A stretch of 64,000 nt of DNA from Methylocystis iwaonis (GTDB lineage: Bacteria; Pseudomonadota; Alphaproteobacteria; Rhizobiales; Beijerinckiaceae), in contig NZ_AP027143.1 in the NCBI RefSeq assembly GCF_027925385.1, forward strand, positions 248,001 through 312,000, written 5' to 3'. The translations under genes and the position numbers were made by a program. Within the stretch, counting starts at the first letter, position 1. Each line of letters opens with the position of its first letter. The notes under the pieces were generated by a model, which did not search any database, had not been told where the DNA came from, and saw only the letters and a program-made list of their open reading frames with translations. Below are positions 56,366 to 64,000 of this stretch, one piece after another.

Positions 56366-57236
56366 ATGGCTTGCGACCCCTCGTCCCTCTCAGTCGTGGT
56401 TCAGGGCAAGAGCCGGGCGGGCGTGGAGACCGTCTCCGGCGTGCGACGTGGCGCCACAAGTCGCGCCACTGCGATGGTGTTCGAAGATCCGTTGTCGCTG
56501 ACGATGAAGGAAGACATCCTTCGCGTGGCGCCCAGCGACGCGACCGTTTTGGTCATCGGAGAGACGGGGACCGGAAAGGAGCTGGTCGCTCGTTACATTC
56601 ATGCCCACAGCAAGCGCAAAAACGGACCATTTCTCGCTGTGAATTGCGGGGGGTTCAGTGAAACGCTCATCGAAGCTGAACTATTCGGGCATGAGAAAGG
56701 AGCGTTCACCGGAGCATTGAAGACAGAAATGGGTTGGTTCGAGGCCGCCAACGGAGGCACGTTGCTTCTTGATGAGATCGGAGACCTCCCCCCGCCTATG
56801 CAGGTGAAATTGTTGCGCGTCTTGCAAGAGCGAGAAATCGTCCGTGTCGGTTCGCGTCGCCCGCGTCCAATTGATGTTCGGCTCATCGCCGCGACCAACG
56901 TCAATCTCGATGCGGCCGTGCAAGCCAAGACCTTTCGCAACGACCTATTCTACAGGTTGAATGTCGCGACGATTCATTTGCCCCCGTTGCGCGCGCGAAA
57001 AGGGGACGTCAAGCCGCTAGCTGATTACTTTTTGAAGCTTTACGGAGAGAAGCTCGGTCGCCGTGATCCGGAGCTGACCCCCGGCGCGTTACAAAAGTTG
57101 ATGAATTATAGCTGGCCAGGGAATATTCGCGAACTAGAGAATGTTCTTCACAATGCGCTCCTACTAACAAATGGCTCGCTCGTTCAGCATGTGCCGATCG
57201 TCGAATCGTCCGCTGCTCAAATCGAACTATCGCTAG
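56366..57236 (+). pseudogene. Sigma-54 activator, N-terminal part, interrupted by IS
   Basis: Encodes the AAA+ part of an SfnR-like enhancer-binding protein without receiver domain. It has Walker A GETGTGKE, the sigma-54 contact loop EKGAFTGALK, Walker B GGTLLLDEIGD, and the arginine-finger region FRNDLFYRLNV. After IELSL the frame enters the IS and terminates at 57280. Joining base 57236 to 58104 continues as IELSLDFEEQLRQLF, so the intact gene would have 660 residues: AAA+, Fis-type HTH, then an SsuA-like binding domain. The truncated product keeps the ATPase but lacks DNA binding. ATG 56366 is preceded by CGGAGCG. Confidence 0.85.
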
Positions 57237-58099
57237 AGGGTGTTATGCACTCTGTATTACGAAGTCGGCTGCGCGTTTGAGCATGAGGCAGGCAAAAGCG
57301 ACGACGTGGAGGCCAGCGAGTGTGTCGGCGTAGCGTTCGTAGTCTTTGACCAGCCGCCTGCATCGGGTCGCCCAAGCGAAGGATCGTTCGACAACCCAGC
57401 GTTTGGGCAACAGCACGAAGCCTTTTTTCGCTTCGGAGAGTTTGACCACGCAGAGTTCGACGCCCTGCGCTTTGGCCGCCTCCGTGGCTTTCTCGCCGGT
57501 ATAACCTTGATCGACATAAATAAGCTCGACGTTCTCGCCTGTGGCGTCCTGCACAGCGGCGGCGAGCTTGCCGACCTCGGCGCGGTCGTCGACATTCGCT
57601 GGCGTAACGTGCAGCGCCAGCAAGTGCCCCAGCGTGTCGACCGCCATGTGCAGCTTGGAGCCGCGCTTGCGCTTGGCGCCGTCATAGCCGGCCCGTGGAC
57701 CGCTTTCCGGCGTCGAACGCAGCGTGCGGCTGTCGATGATCGCCGCGGTTGGCTCCTCGGCGCGACCGGAGGCGACGCGCAACAAGGCGCGCAGGTCCTG
57801 CGCAAGCTCTTCGAACACGCCCGCCGCCAGCCAGCGCTGCGATTGCTGATACACTGCGGACCAGGGCGGCAGATCGTTGGGCATGGCGCGCCATGCTATG
57901 CCGTAACGCAGAACGTAGCGCAGGCCGTTGAATAGCTCACGAAGCAAATGCTGACGTTGCGGAGCGCCCTCGTCCATCAGCGTCAGATACGGCGCAACCA
58001 GCGACCATTCCTCGTCGCTGACATCAGACGGATACGGTTTGCGAATCGGAGACATCCGATTCCATTAAGATAATCAACTACCAAAGTACATAACACCCT
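57237..58099 (-). mobile_element. IS5-family insertion sequence, copy 1
   Basis: An 863-bp element bounded by inverted ends AGGGTGTTATG (57237-57247) and CATAACACCCT (58089-58099), with a CTAG target duplication at 57233-57236 and 58100-58103. It encodes one 270-residue transposase on the minus strand. Same length and ends as the copy at 61352-62214, in opposite orientation. Confidence 0.93.
57243..58055 (-). CDS. IS5-family transposase, copy 1
   Basis: A 270-residue DDE transposase. The N-terminal DUF4096-like region is VSDEEWSLVAPYL, and the catalytic triad is Asp108 (AAIIDSRTL), Asp182 (IYVDQGYTG) and Glu223 (RWVVERSFAW). Complete and identical in protein sequence to copy 2, so it is probably active or recently so. 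A single frame, without programmed shift. Confidence 0.95.
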   Translation of the reverse strand: MSPIRKPYPSDVSDEEWSLVAPYLTLMDEGAPQRQHLLRELFNGLRYVLRYGIAWRAMPNDLPPWSAVYQQSQRWLAAGVFEELAQDLRALLRVASGRAEEPTAAIIDSRTLRSTPESGPRAGYDGAKRKRGSKLHMAVDTLGHLLALHVTPANVDDRAEVGKLAAAVQDATGENVELIYVDQGYTGEKATEAAKAQGVELCVVKLSEAKKGFVLLPKRWVVERSFAWATRCRRLVKDYERYADTLAGLHVVAFACLMLKRAADFVIQSA

Positions 58100-58103
58100 C
58101 TAG

Positions 58104-59215
58104 ATTTCGAAGAACAACTTCGTCAACTCTTCGAAGGAGCTATTTCTCGCGGTGAAATAAATCTTTTCGAGTTCGTCACTCGGTCGCTCGTCTCAACCGC
58201 ACTCCAACGCGAGGGCGGAAATCAAGTTCACGCCGCCGAAAAGCTCGGACTGACACGCAACGCGTTGCGCACGCATCTTGCTCATATGGGCATGATAGCG
58301 CCACGCAAGAAATTCCGTGCGCCAACCAACGGAAAAACCCGAGATAAAGATATAAATGTCACGCGGCTGGGTTATCAGAAATTCGGCACTCTTGCGGCTC
58401 TGAAAGCGTTAGGTTCTCTCGACGCTAGATTGGCGTCCTTGGGCTTTCACGCGGAATGGCGGGAATTCAATTCCGGGCCCGACATACTCGATGCAATAGG
58501 GCGCGGCGAGATTGATTTTGGCGTCACGGGCGAAGCAGCAACCGTGTTCGCCGTCGCTATGGGGGTGTCATTCTTCTATGTAGGATTCGAACCACCGGCG
58601 CCCAGCGACGTCGCCATTGTCGTCGCCGATCGAAACATCCGCACCGTCGACGATCTGAGAGGAAAAAAAGTCGCGTTCAGCCGCTGGTCGAATGCGGATT
58701 ATTTCCTGATGACGGCCCTGAAGAGGAGAGGGCTCTCGCGTGCGGATATTGAACCAATATACATCCCTCCCAGTCTCGATTTGCTCGACGACCTCAAAGG
58801 TGGCGCTATCCACGCCTGGGGGATTTGGGAACCCCTCCTCAGCGTGGCGCGGGACAATGACGCTGCGCGTATTCTCCTCGATGGTTCAGAACATGTCGTG
58901 AATCGACAATTCTATGTTGCACGCCGCTTATTCGCCGTCGGGCATCCACAAATTATCGAAGCGATTTTTACAGAGATTCGCGCCCTGGGCGCGAGCCGAG
59001 CGGCCAGGCAGCCAAACGATCTTAGGGCTATTGCCCGCTGCTTGAACCTCGACCACTCTGTCGCCGAGCGCCATTTGAATCGGCTAGAGTTCCGGCCGCA
59101 GCCTCTCGACGATGAGATCATCGAAGAGCAGCAAGCGATTGCTGACGCTTATCTCAGCTCGGGACAATTGCCCGCCCGCGCCGCTATCGCCGATGCGGTG
59201 TGGCGCGGCTCGTAG
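58104..59215 (+). pseudogene. Sigma-54 activator, C-terminal part: Fis HTH plus SsuA-like domain
   Basis: Continues the activator after the insertion. It opens with the Fis-type helix-turn-helix (GNQVHAAEKLGLTRNALRTHL) and then carries a periplasmic-binding-protein fold of about 290 residues: YQKFGTLAALKALGSLDAR, GEIDFGVTGEAATVFAVAMG, VADRNIRTVDDLRGKKVAF and AIHAWGIWEPLLS. These are segments of aliphatic sulfonate-binding SsuA proteins. There is no signal peptide, so it is a cytoplasmic sensor domain. An internal ATG at 58265 could still express the binding domain alone. Fusion of SsuA to an NtrC-type activator suggests direct sensing of a sulfonate or sulfone. Confidence 0.85.
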
Positions 59216-59234
59216 AGCGAGCCGCGGCGCCTCC

Positions 59235-60068
59235 TTAATATTTCGCCAGCACGGGCGCCGGAGAGGCGCCCCCGAAACGGAACGTCGCGCCGACGCTGGC
59301 GAGCCATGGGTCGAGATTGGATTGCACTCGAACATAGATATTCTGGTTAAGCGCGGTGTTGTAGATCGTCGCATAGGCTGTCGGTTGCGCCATGATGCGT
59401 TTAAGATCGACGTTTATGCCAATATTGGGCGTGATCATGTAATCGAACCCGATCTGACCGGCCACGCCGACGGACTGGCCGATTTGCAGGTCTCGCACAG
59501 AATTGAATCCGGTGAAGCCAAGCGCGGTGACGAGCGGGGTCCAGCCGTTTCCGGGCCCATAAGCGTAAGGCACGGCCCAAGTGACGCCGACGCCGATATA
59601 GGGTTGAAACGCGCCGAGATTAGTGAAGTGATATTGCGCGAGCAAGGACACCGGAAGCAGGTTTGTCGAGCCTACGGGGATATTGGCGAGCGGACCTGTC
59701 GCCGTCAGCTTATGCCGCGTATATCCCGCGATCGTTTCGACGGCGAAATTCTTGTTGAAATAATAGCTGAGATCGATCTCCGGGATAACCGAGTTCGATA
59801 CATCCACGCCCGCCCCGAAAATCTTTCCGCCAGGCGCGCCCGACACGATGCCTGTGGCGGCGGGAACAATTCCGTAACGATCGAAAATCGTAAAGGAGCC
59901 GTCGGGGATGAGCGCCGTCGCGCGCAAGCGAATTTGGAAGGGTTGATAATCGTCGACGGCGACGACAGGTAGCGGGGGCGCAAGCTTTCTGCTCGGCAGA
60001 TCCGCTCCCGACGCGACGCTGGATGCGAGAGCGCATACCGCGAACGATAAGAACGCGAGTTCTTTCAT
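59235..60068 (-). CDS. OmpW-family outer-membrane protein
   Basis: A 277-residue protein with a signal peptide ending near SVASGADL. An eight-strand OmpW-type barrel is visible in FQIRLRATALIPDG, VIPEIDLSYYFNKNFAVE, FQPYIGVGVTWA, GINVDLKRIM and the terminal VGATFRFGG. OmpW proteins pass small hydrophobic molecules across the outer membrane. It lies downstream of the flavoprotein gene on the same strand, so uptake of a sulfone or related compound is a reasonable guess. Convergent with the activator. Confidence 0.85.
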   Translation of the reverse strand: MKELAFLSFAVCALASSVASGADLPSRKLAPPLPVVAVDDYQPFQIRLRATALIPDGSFTIFDRYGIVPAATGIVSGAPGGKIFGAGVDVSNSVIPEIDLSYYFNKNFAVETIAGYTRHKLTATGPLANIPVGSTNLLPVSLLAQYHFTNLGAFQPYIGVGVTWAVPYAYGPGNGWTPLVTALGFTGFNSVRDLQIGQSVGVAGQIGFDYMITPNIGINVDLKRIMAQPTAYATIYNTALNQNIYVRVQSNLDPWLASVGATFRFGGASPAPVLAKY

Positions 60069-60090
60069 GGACGCTTTCCTTGGAGGTCAT

Positions 60091-60116
60091 GGAATGAAGG
60101 AATCCGCCTTCATTCC
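60091..60116 (-). promoter_or_regulatory. Hairpin between flavoprotein and ompW genes
   Basis: GGAATGAAGG (60091-60100) and CCTTCATTCC (60107-60116) form a perfect 10-bp stem with a 6-nt loop. It is 22 bp before the OmpW start and lacks a T-run. It may stabilise mRNA or reduce read-through. Confidence 0.6.
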
Positions 60117-60147
60117 TTGATGTAAAATTGTGGATGCTGGGGAAGCC

Positions 60148-61332
60148 TTATTCGCCGTTTTCGTAAAACAACTCCAAGGGCAGCCCCACGGATGCCTTGC
60201 CGATCCAGTCCCGAGCGATGATGTTGGAGGGTCCCATTCCGATGCCGGCTCGGGCGTCGCGGAAATAGCGCTCCAAGGCGCCCTTCTTGTACCCATATCC
60301 GCCAGTGACCGTGAGGGCCGCGCCGGCGGAAAGATTCGCAATCTCCGAAGCGTGAACTTTGAACTCCGTCAGAGCTATCAATAGCTCGGCTTGTGGAGCG
60401 TTGGCGCGCCACAGCGCGTCGAGCCGCGCGGCCAGCTCCCGGCGCCAGGGGCCAAGCGACTCGATCTGGACTTTCGCCTTTGCGAGTTCTTGTCTGACTG
60501 CTTGATAATCCGCGAGACGCTTGTTGGTGTCCTTATGGATCGAGCTTTTGATGTGCGCGACCGCCGTGTCATAGGCGCCGCGGGCGACGCCCTCCCAAAC
60601 AGCGCCGAGTCCGATCAGATAGACCGGTGAAACGCCATTGTAGACGATGTCTTTGCCCTGGTTTTCCGCGCCAAGCCGGTCCCGTTGCGGCACTTTCACG
60701 CGGTCATATCGAATGGGGCCGGAGTGATTGCCACGCACCCCCAACGCATTCCACGGACCAGGCGTGATTCCAGGCGTCGCGCTATCCACGATGAAGAATG
60801 AGATGTCGCATTGGTCACGCGCGCCAGGCGTGCGCGTTTGCGTGATGTAGTAGTCCGCCTTGCCTGCGGAAGTGGTGAATGACTTTTCCGCATTGACGAT
60901 ATAGTCATCGCCATCGCGGGATGCTTCCGAAAAATTATACCACCAGTGGCCGCCCGAGGCGCGTTCGCTCGTGGAATAGGTGCCGAGCAAATGCTTGCCA
61001 TTTTGCGGCTTCAACCAGCGCAGCTTCTGATCATGCGTGCCGTAGAGATTGAGTGTCTGAGCGGCGCCGACATGCATGACATAAACGAGCCCCGTAGAGG
61101 CGTCCCTTTGTCCGATACGGTATGCCGCCTCGGAAAAGGCCAGGTGATCGAATCCCAGTCCGTCATATTCTTCGGGGATCAAAACACGCGTCCAACCTGC
61201 GACCGCAAGCGCATCCAGGTTTTCCCGAGGGAAGATGGATTGCTCATCGTTGCGTTCCGCGTTCGCGACCACGACCTTCTCGATGACCTCGTCGAGTTCC
61301 GCGAAAGCCTGCTCTTTTTTGTTGTCCGACAT
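60148..61332 (-). CDS. Acyl-CoA-dehydrogenase-fold flavoprotein (SfnB/DszC-like)
   Basis: A 394-residue flavoprotein. Its N-terminal helix domain has LIPEEYDGLGFDHLAFSEA, the middle barrel GTYSTSERASGGHWWYNF and NAEKSFTTSAGKADYYI, and the C-terminus GGYGYKKGALERYFRDARAG. Lack of the usual catalytic Glu context and presence beside SfnG suggest the sulfur-scavenging group that includes SfnB and DszC/SoxC monooxygenases, rather than fatty acid oxidation. AGGAAGG precedes the ATG. The IS copy 2 end lies 19 bp upstream of the start, so the native promoter or upstream operon link is cut. Confidence 0.75.
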   Translation of the reverse strand: MSDNKKEQAFAELDEVIEKVVVANAERNDEQSIFPRENLDALAVAGWTRVLIPEEYDGLGFDHLAFSEAAYRIGQRDASTGLVYVMHVGAAQTLNLYGTHDQKLRWLKPQNGKHLLGTYSTSERASGGHWWYNFSEASRDGDDYIVNAEKSFTTSAGKADYYITQTRTPGARDQCDISFFIVDSATPGITPGPWNALGVRGNHSGPIRYDRVKVPQRDRLGAENQGKDIVYNGVSPVYLIGLGAVWEGVARGAYDTAVAHIKSSIHKDTNKRLADYQAVRQELAKAKVQIESLGPWRRELAARLDALWRANAPQAELLIALTEFKVHASEIANLSAGAALTVTGGYGYKKGALERYFRDARAGIGMGPSNIIARDWIGKASVGLPLELFYENGE

Positions 61333-61351
61333 CTACTTCACGCCTTCCTAG

Positions 61352-62214
61352 AGGGTGTTATGTACTTTGGTAGTTGATTATCTTAATGGAATCGGATGTC
61401 TCCGATTCGCAAACCGTATCCGTCTGATGTCAGCGACGAGGAATGGTCGCTGGTTGCGCCGTATCTGACGCTGATGGACGAGGGCGCTCCGCAACGTCAG
61501 CATTTGCTTCGTGAGCTATTCAACGGCCTGCGCTACGTTCTGCGTTACGGCATAGCATGGCGCGCCATGCCCAACGATCTGCCGCCCTGGTCCGCAGTGT
61601 ATCAGCAATCGCAGCGCTGGCTGGCGGCGGGCGTGTTCGAAGAGCTTGCGCAGGACCTGCGCGCCTTGTTGCGCGTCGCCTCCGGTCGCGCCGAGGAGCC
61701 AACCGCGGCGATCATCGACAGCCGCACGCTGCGTTCGACGCCGGAAAGCGGTCCACGGGCCGGCTATGACGGCGCCAAGCGCAAGCGCGGCTCCAAGCTG
61801 CACATGGCGGTCGACACGCTGGGGCACTTGCTGGCGCTGCACGTTACGCCAGCGAATGTCGACGACCGCGCCGAGGTCGGCAAGCTCGCCGCCGCTGTGC
61901 AGGACGCCACAGGCGAGAACGTCGAGCTTATTTATGTCGATCAAGGTTATACCGGCGAGAAAGCCACGGAGGCGGCCAAAGCGCAGGGCGTCGAACTCTG
62001 CGTGGTCAAACTCTCCGAAGCGAAAAAAGGCTTCGTGCTGTTGCCCAAACGCTGGGTTGTCGAACGATCCTTCGCTTGGGCGACCCGATGCAGGCGGCTG
62101 GTCAAAGACTACGAACGCTACGCCGACACACTCGCTGGCCTCCACGTCGTCGCTTTTGCCTGCCTCATGCTCAAACGCGCAGCCGACTTCGTAATACAGA
62201 GTGCATAACACCCT
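61352..62214 (+). mobile_element. IS5-family insertion sequence, copy 2
   Basis: An 863-bp element with ends AGGGTGTTATG (61352-61362) and CATAACACCCT (62204-62214), flanked by CTAG at 61348-61351 and 62215-62218. The inverted twin of the element at 57237-58099. It separates sfnG from the flavoprotein gene. Confidence 0.93.
61396..62208 (+). CDS. IS5-family transposase, copy 2
   Basis: A 270-residue transposase identical in protein sequence to copy 1, with the same Asp108, Asp182, Glu223 triad. It is divergent from the flavoprotein gene and convergent with sfnG. Confidence 0.95.
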   Translation: MSPIRKPYPSDVSDEEWSLVAPYLTLMDEGAPQRQHLLRELFNGLRYVLRYGIAWRAMPNDLPPWSAVYQQSQRWLAAGVFEELAQDLRALLRVASGRAEEPTAAIIDSRTLRSTPESGPRAGYDGAKRKRGSKLHMAVDTLGHLLALHVTPANVDDRAEVGKLAAAVQDATGENVELIYVDQGYTGEKATEAAKAQGVELCVVKLSEAKKGFVLLPKRWVVERSFAWATRCRRLVKDYERYADTLAGLHVVAFACLMLKRAADFVIQSA

Positions 62215-62235
62215 CTAGGGAGATATGCGCTTTGC

Positions 62236-62253
62236 CCGGCATGCTTGCCGGGA
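62236..62253 (-). terminator. Hairpin immediately after sfnG
   Basis: CCCGGCA-TGCT-TGCCGGG forms a 7-bp GC stem directly after the sfnG stop (minus strand). No T-run follows, so it could be a processing or pausing site instead of a strict terminator. Confidence 0.5.
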
Positions 62254-63369
62254 TCAGGCGGCGGCCCACGCCGCTTCCTTTGCTTCCAAGGCACGCACCA
62301 AGGGGATGACGTGCTTGCCAAAAAACTCGACTTCCTCTTGGAAATGCAGAAAGCCAAGGAGAACCAAATCGACGCCGACGGATTTCAGTTCGATTATGCG
62401 TCGCGCCACTTCGTCGGGTGCGCCGATGAGATTTGTCCTGAAGCCGTCGTTGTATTGCACCAGATCTTCGAATGATGATTTCGCCCAGTTGCCCTCGCGC
62501 TCGGGGGAAGCATTGCCAGCGTTCTGCACTTCGTGGTGGAACGCGCGCACGGCCTCGGGATCAGCGCCAGACAAGATCTCGTCGAGGACCTTGTTCGCCT
62601 CTTCCTTCGTCGCCCTTACGATTGCGAAAGCGTTGACGCCGATCTTTACATGGTGGCCGGTCTGAGCGGCCTTGGCGCGGATGTCGTCCACCTGCTTCTT
62701 GACGCCGTCGACCGTATTGCCGTTGGTGAAATACCAATCGGACACACGCGACGCCATGTCGCGGGCGGCGCGGGAGCTGCCGCCCTGGAAGACTTCCGGC
62801 GGGGATGAAGGTTTGGGTTTCAATGTGTAATTGCGGAAGCGATAAAAGTCCCCCGCGAAGGTGAAATTATCCTCGGACCAGACGCCACGAAGGACTCGGA
62901 TGAATTCCTCTGAACGGCGATAACGCTCGTCATGATCTAGCCAAGGTTCGCCGATCGCCTGAAACTCACCGCGAAACCATCCTGAAACTATATTCACCGC
63001 AAGCCGACCACCGGTAAATTGGCTGATCGACGCCACTTGCTTCGCGATCACCGCGGGATGCCAAGGACCCGGCAAAATTGCGGCGATGACGTTGAGTTTT
63101 TCCGTCGCGGCAAGCAGAGCATGGGAGAAACTTACAGATTCGTGTTGATACTCTGCTCCATATCCCGCAGTGAAGCGAATTTGCGTTAGAGCATATTCGA
63201 AGCCGGAGGCTTCCGCGATCTGAGCAAGCTTTCGGTTGTAGTCGATATCCCAACTTGTCCGCTGTTCGATCTTGCTGATCACGAGACCGCCGGAAACATT
63301 GGGAACCCAATAGGCGAATTTAATGGGTTGTGTATCCTGCTGCGATGAAGGCGAGGACGCGCCAGTCAT
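62254..63369 (-). CDS. sfnG: FMNH2-dependent dimethylsulfone monooxygenase, SfnG-like
   Basis: A 371-residue luciferase-fold monooxygenase. Segments include KFAYWVPNVSGGLVISKIEQ near the start, AAILPGPWHPAVIAKQVASI, GRLAVNIVSGWFRGEF, PPEVFQGGSSRAARDMA and VDLVLLGFLHFQEEVEFFG. The PNVSGGLVIS opening marks SfnG (dimethyl sulfone to methanesulfinate) rather than SsuD. It needs reduced FMN from a separate reductase, not seen here. ATG 63369 follows AGGAGACGGTT; an ATG 27 bp upstream would overrun this site. A sigma-54 promoter lies about 95 bp upstream. A C1-sulfur substrate suits a methylotroph. Confidence 0.9.
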   Translation of the reverse strand: MTGASSPSSQQDTQPIKFAYWVPNVSGGLVISKIEQRTSWDIDYNRKLAQIAEASGFEYALTQIRFTAGYGAEYQHESVSFSHALLAATEKLNVIAAILPGPWHPAVIAKQVASISQFTGGRLAVNIVSGWFRGEFQAIGEPWLDHDERYRRSEEFIRVLRGVWSEDNFTFAGDFYRFRNYTLKPKPSSPPEVFQGGSSRAARDMASRVSDWYFTNGNTVDGVKKQVDDIRAKAAQTGHHVKIGVNAFAIVRATKEEANKVLDEILSGADPEAVRAFHHEVQNAGNASPEREGNWAKSSFEDLVQYNDGFRTNLIGAPDEVARRIIELKSVGVDLVLLGFLHFQEEVEFFGKHVIPLVRALEAKEAAWAAA

Positions 63370-63463
63370 AACCGTCTCCTTTCGTGAGAGCCGCATGGAA
63401 TCCGTACCGCGGCTTCATGCGCTACGCGCTTGAGGAGGAGCGGCCTGTGTGTCAGTCGGTAAC

Positions 63464-63479
63464 AGCAGGCGGCGTGCCA
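63464..63479 (-). promoter_or_regulatory. Sigma-54 (-24/-12) promoter of sfnG
   Basis: Read on the minus strand: TGGCACGCCGCCTGCT. Against TGGCACGNNNNTTGCW only one base differs (C for the first T of the -12 box), and GG-GC spacing is exact. Predicted start near 63453, about 85 nt before the sfnG ATG. Confidence 0.8.
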
Positions 63480-63534
63480 AAGCTTATGACTGCGTAAAAT
63501 CAATGGGATGACCCCGACCTTCGAGCGGCGTAAT

Positions 63535-63582
63535 TTGCAATTGCAACAACGGGCGCCGCTTATGCTGCTGCATTTGCAGCAG
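63535..63582. promoter_or_regulatory. Palindromes between the divergent promoters
   Basis: TTGCAATTGCAA (63535-63546) and CTGCTGCATTTGCAGCAG (63565-63582) are perfect palindromes, 56-118 bp upstream of the sfnG promoter and 52-114 bp from the opposing one. This is normal enhancer distance for a sigma-54 activator. Binding by the adjacent activator is inference. Confidence 0.5.
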
Positions 63583-63633
63583 TAGCGCTTCGGAGAAGTC
63601 CGTTGCGATCCGAAAATTGCGGCGTCGTTCGCG

Positions 63634-63649
63634 CGGCGCCATGCTTGCT
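63634..63649 (+). promoter_or_regulatory. Candidate sigma-54 promoter for the amidohydrolase gene
   Basis: CGGCGCCATGCTTGCT keeps GG and GC at correct spacing with a full TTGCT -12 box; the -24 box differs at three bases. Predicted start near 63661, 50 nt before ATG 63711. Confidence 0.45.
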
Positions 63650-63710
63650 GAGTTGATCGGCCCGCAGAGCGCGTGTCGCGCTAAAATCAACGGCAAGATC
63701 AAGAGGCGAA

Positions 63711-64000
63711 ATGACATCACCAAAATTGACGCGGCATGTCGTGGACATGCGCGCGCGGCCCTCTTTCCTTCATCCATTCTTCGGAGCGGATCCGTCTTCC
63801 CCGGAATTCGAGACAGTTCGTTGGGTAAATCGGCGCTTGGGCTCGAGGGATATAGACCACTTCGCGCGGTCGCCTGATTTGCCATCGTTCCTAAAGGAGA
63901 TCGAGCAGGCGTCGATTGACGTCGCCATCATGGTCGGCCGAAGCACGCCGCAGGTGCGAATTTCGAACGATGCACTTTCGGAATTATCGCAGCTCTCGGC
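63711..64000 (+). CDS. Amidohydrolase-family protein, partial, apparent frameshift
   Basis: ATG 63711 follows AAGAGGCGAA and gives TSPKLTRHVVDMRA. Near 63745-63755, in a CGCGCG run, the family-like sequence continues in another frame: RPSFLHPFFGADPSSPEF, VRWVNRRLGSRDIDHFARS, DLPSFLKEIEQASIDVAIMV and GRSTPQVRISND, to the window end. These are features of Amidohydro_2 proteins, where an N-terminal DxR-RP motif is normal. Either a two-base deletion breaks the gene or it is a sequencing error. An ATG at 63736 lies in the second frame and would drop the N-terminal strand. Confidence 0.5.
   Translation, partial: MTSPKLTRHVVDMRARPSFLHPFFGADPSSPEFETVRWVNRRLGSRDIDHFARSPDLPSFLKEIEQASIDVAIMVGRSTPQVRISNDALSELSQLS

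Noticed and set aside
57240..57935. 231-residue frame opposite the transposase
   Set aside because: Present in both IS copies only as antisense of the DDE transposase.
63484..63885. 133-residue minus-strand frame
   Set aside because: Crosses the divergent promoter region and overlaps the amidohydrolase body; no domain.
1..64000. CRISPR arrays, tRNA or rRNA genes
   Set aside because: No regularly spaced direct repeats, cloverleaf or rRNA-like sequence noticed on reading either strand.

Overview
The window is GC-rich, densely packed DNA. It fits a methylotrophic alphaproteobacterium of the Rhizobiales, most likely a type II methanotroph (Methylocystis/Methylosinus-like). The basis is a complete calcium-type methanol dehydrogenase operon (mxaFJGIRSACKLD), plus TonB, OmpW and OprP-type outer-membrane proteins. 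No methane monooxygenase gene lies here, so methanotrophy itself is inferred.

Bases 1-13405 hold a biosynthetic cluster whose parts and order match the bipyrrole (MBC) half of the prodigiosin/tambjamine pathway. The order is pigH (5' end missing), pigI, pigJ, pigK, pigL, pigM, pigA and a PigN-like membrane protein. A DevBCA-type export system (HlyD adaptor, MacB/DevC-like permease, ATPase) follows on the same strand. The second carrier domain of the PigH homolog has lost its phosphopantetheine serine. The enzymes that would add the third ring or an amine tail are not in the window.

Bases 13459-26862 are a transport region. It has an MHS-type MFS permease, a broken methyltransferase remnant, a P-type ATPase fused at its C-terminus to a HlyD-like adaptor domain, a PepSY-protein remnant, an OprO/P porin, a CPA2 antiporter and an EmrA-outer membrane factor-EmrB efflux operon. 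Bases 27452-33843 form an unusual envelope/export locus: a TackOD1-like zinc-ribbon protein, a family 2 glycosyltransferase, a HlyD adaptor, a Tat-exported TIM-barrel-like protein and a TolC protein.

Bases 34048-49382 are the methanol oxidation region. A DUF3617 protein, a diheme cytochrome c and a trypsin-like protein precede mxaFJGIRSACKLD, a lipoprotein, a NarL-type response regulator (MxaB position) and a divergent histidine kinase. Hairpins after mxaF and after mxaI could set the high ratio of structural to accessory proteins. Bases 49800-55273 hold a DJ-1/PfpI protein, a TonB siderophore-type receptor and a divergent OmpR/histidine kinase pair.

Bases 56366-64000 are a sulfone/sulfonate scavenging locus. 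It has a sigma-54 activator fused to an SsuA-like binding domain, an OmpW porin, an acyl-CoA-dehydrogenase-fold flavoprotein, SfnG-type dimethylsulfone monooxygenase and the start of an amidohydrolase. Two inverted copies of one 863-bp IS5-family element sit here. One splits the activator gene with a CTAG duplication, and removing it restores a 660-codon frame. The other sits 19 bp upstream of the flavoprotein start. A near-consensus -24/-12 promoter precedes sfnG, and a second candidate faces the amidohydrolase.
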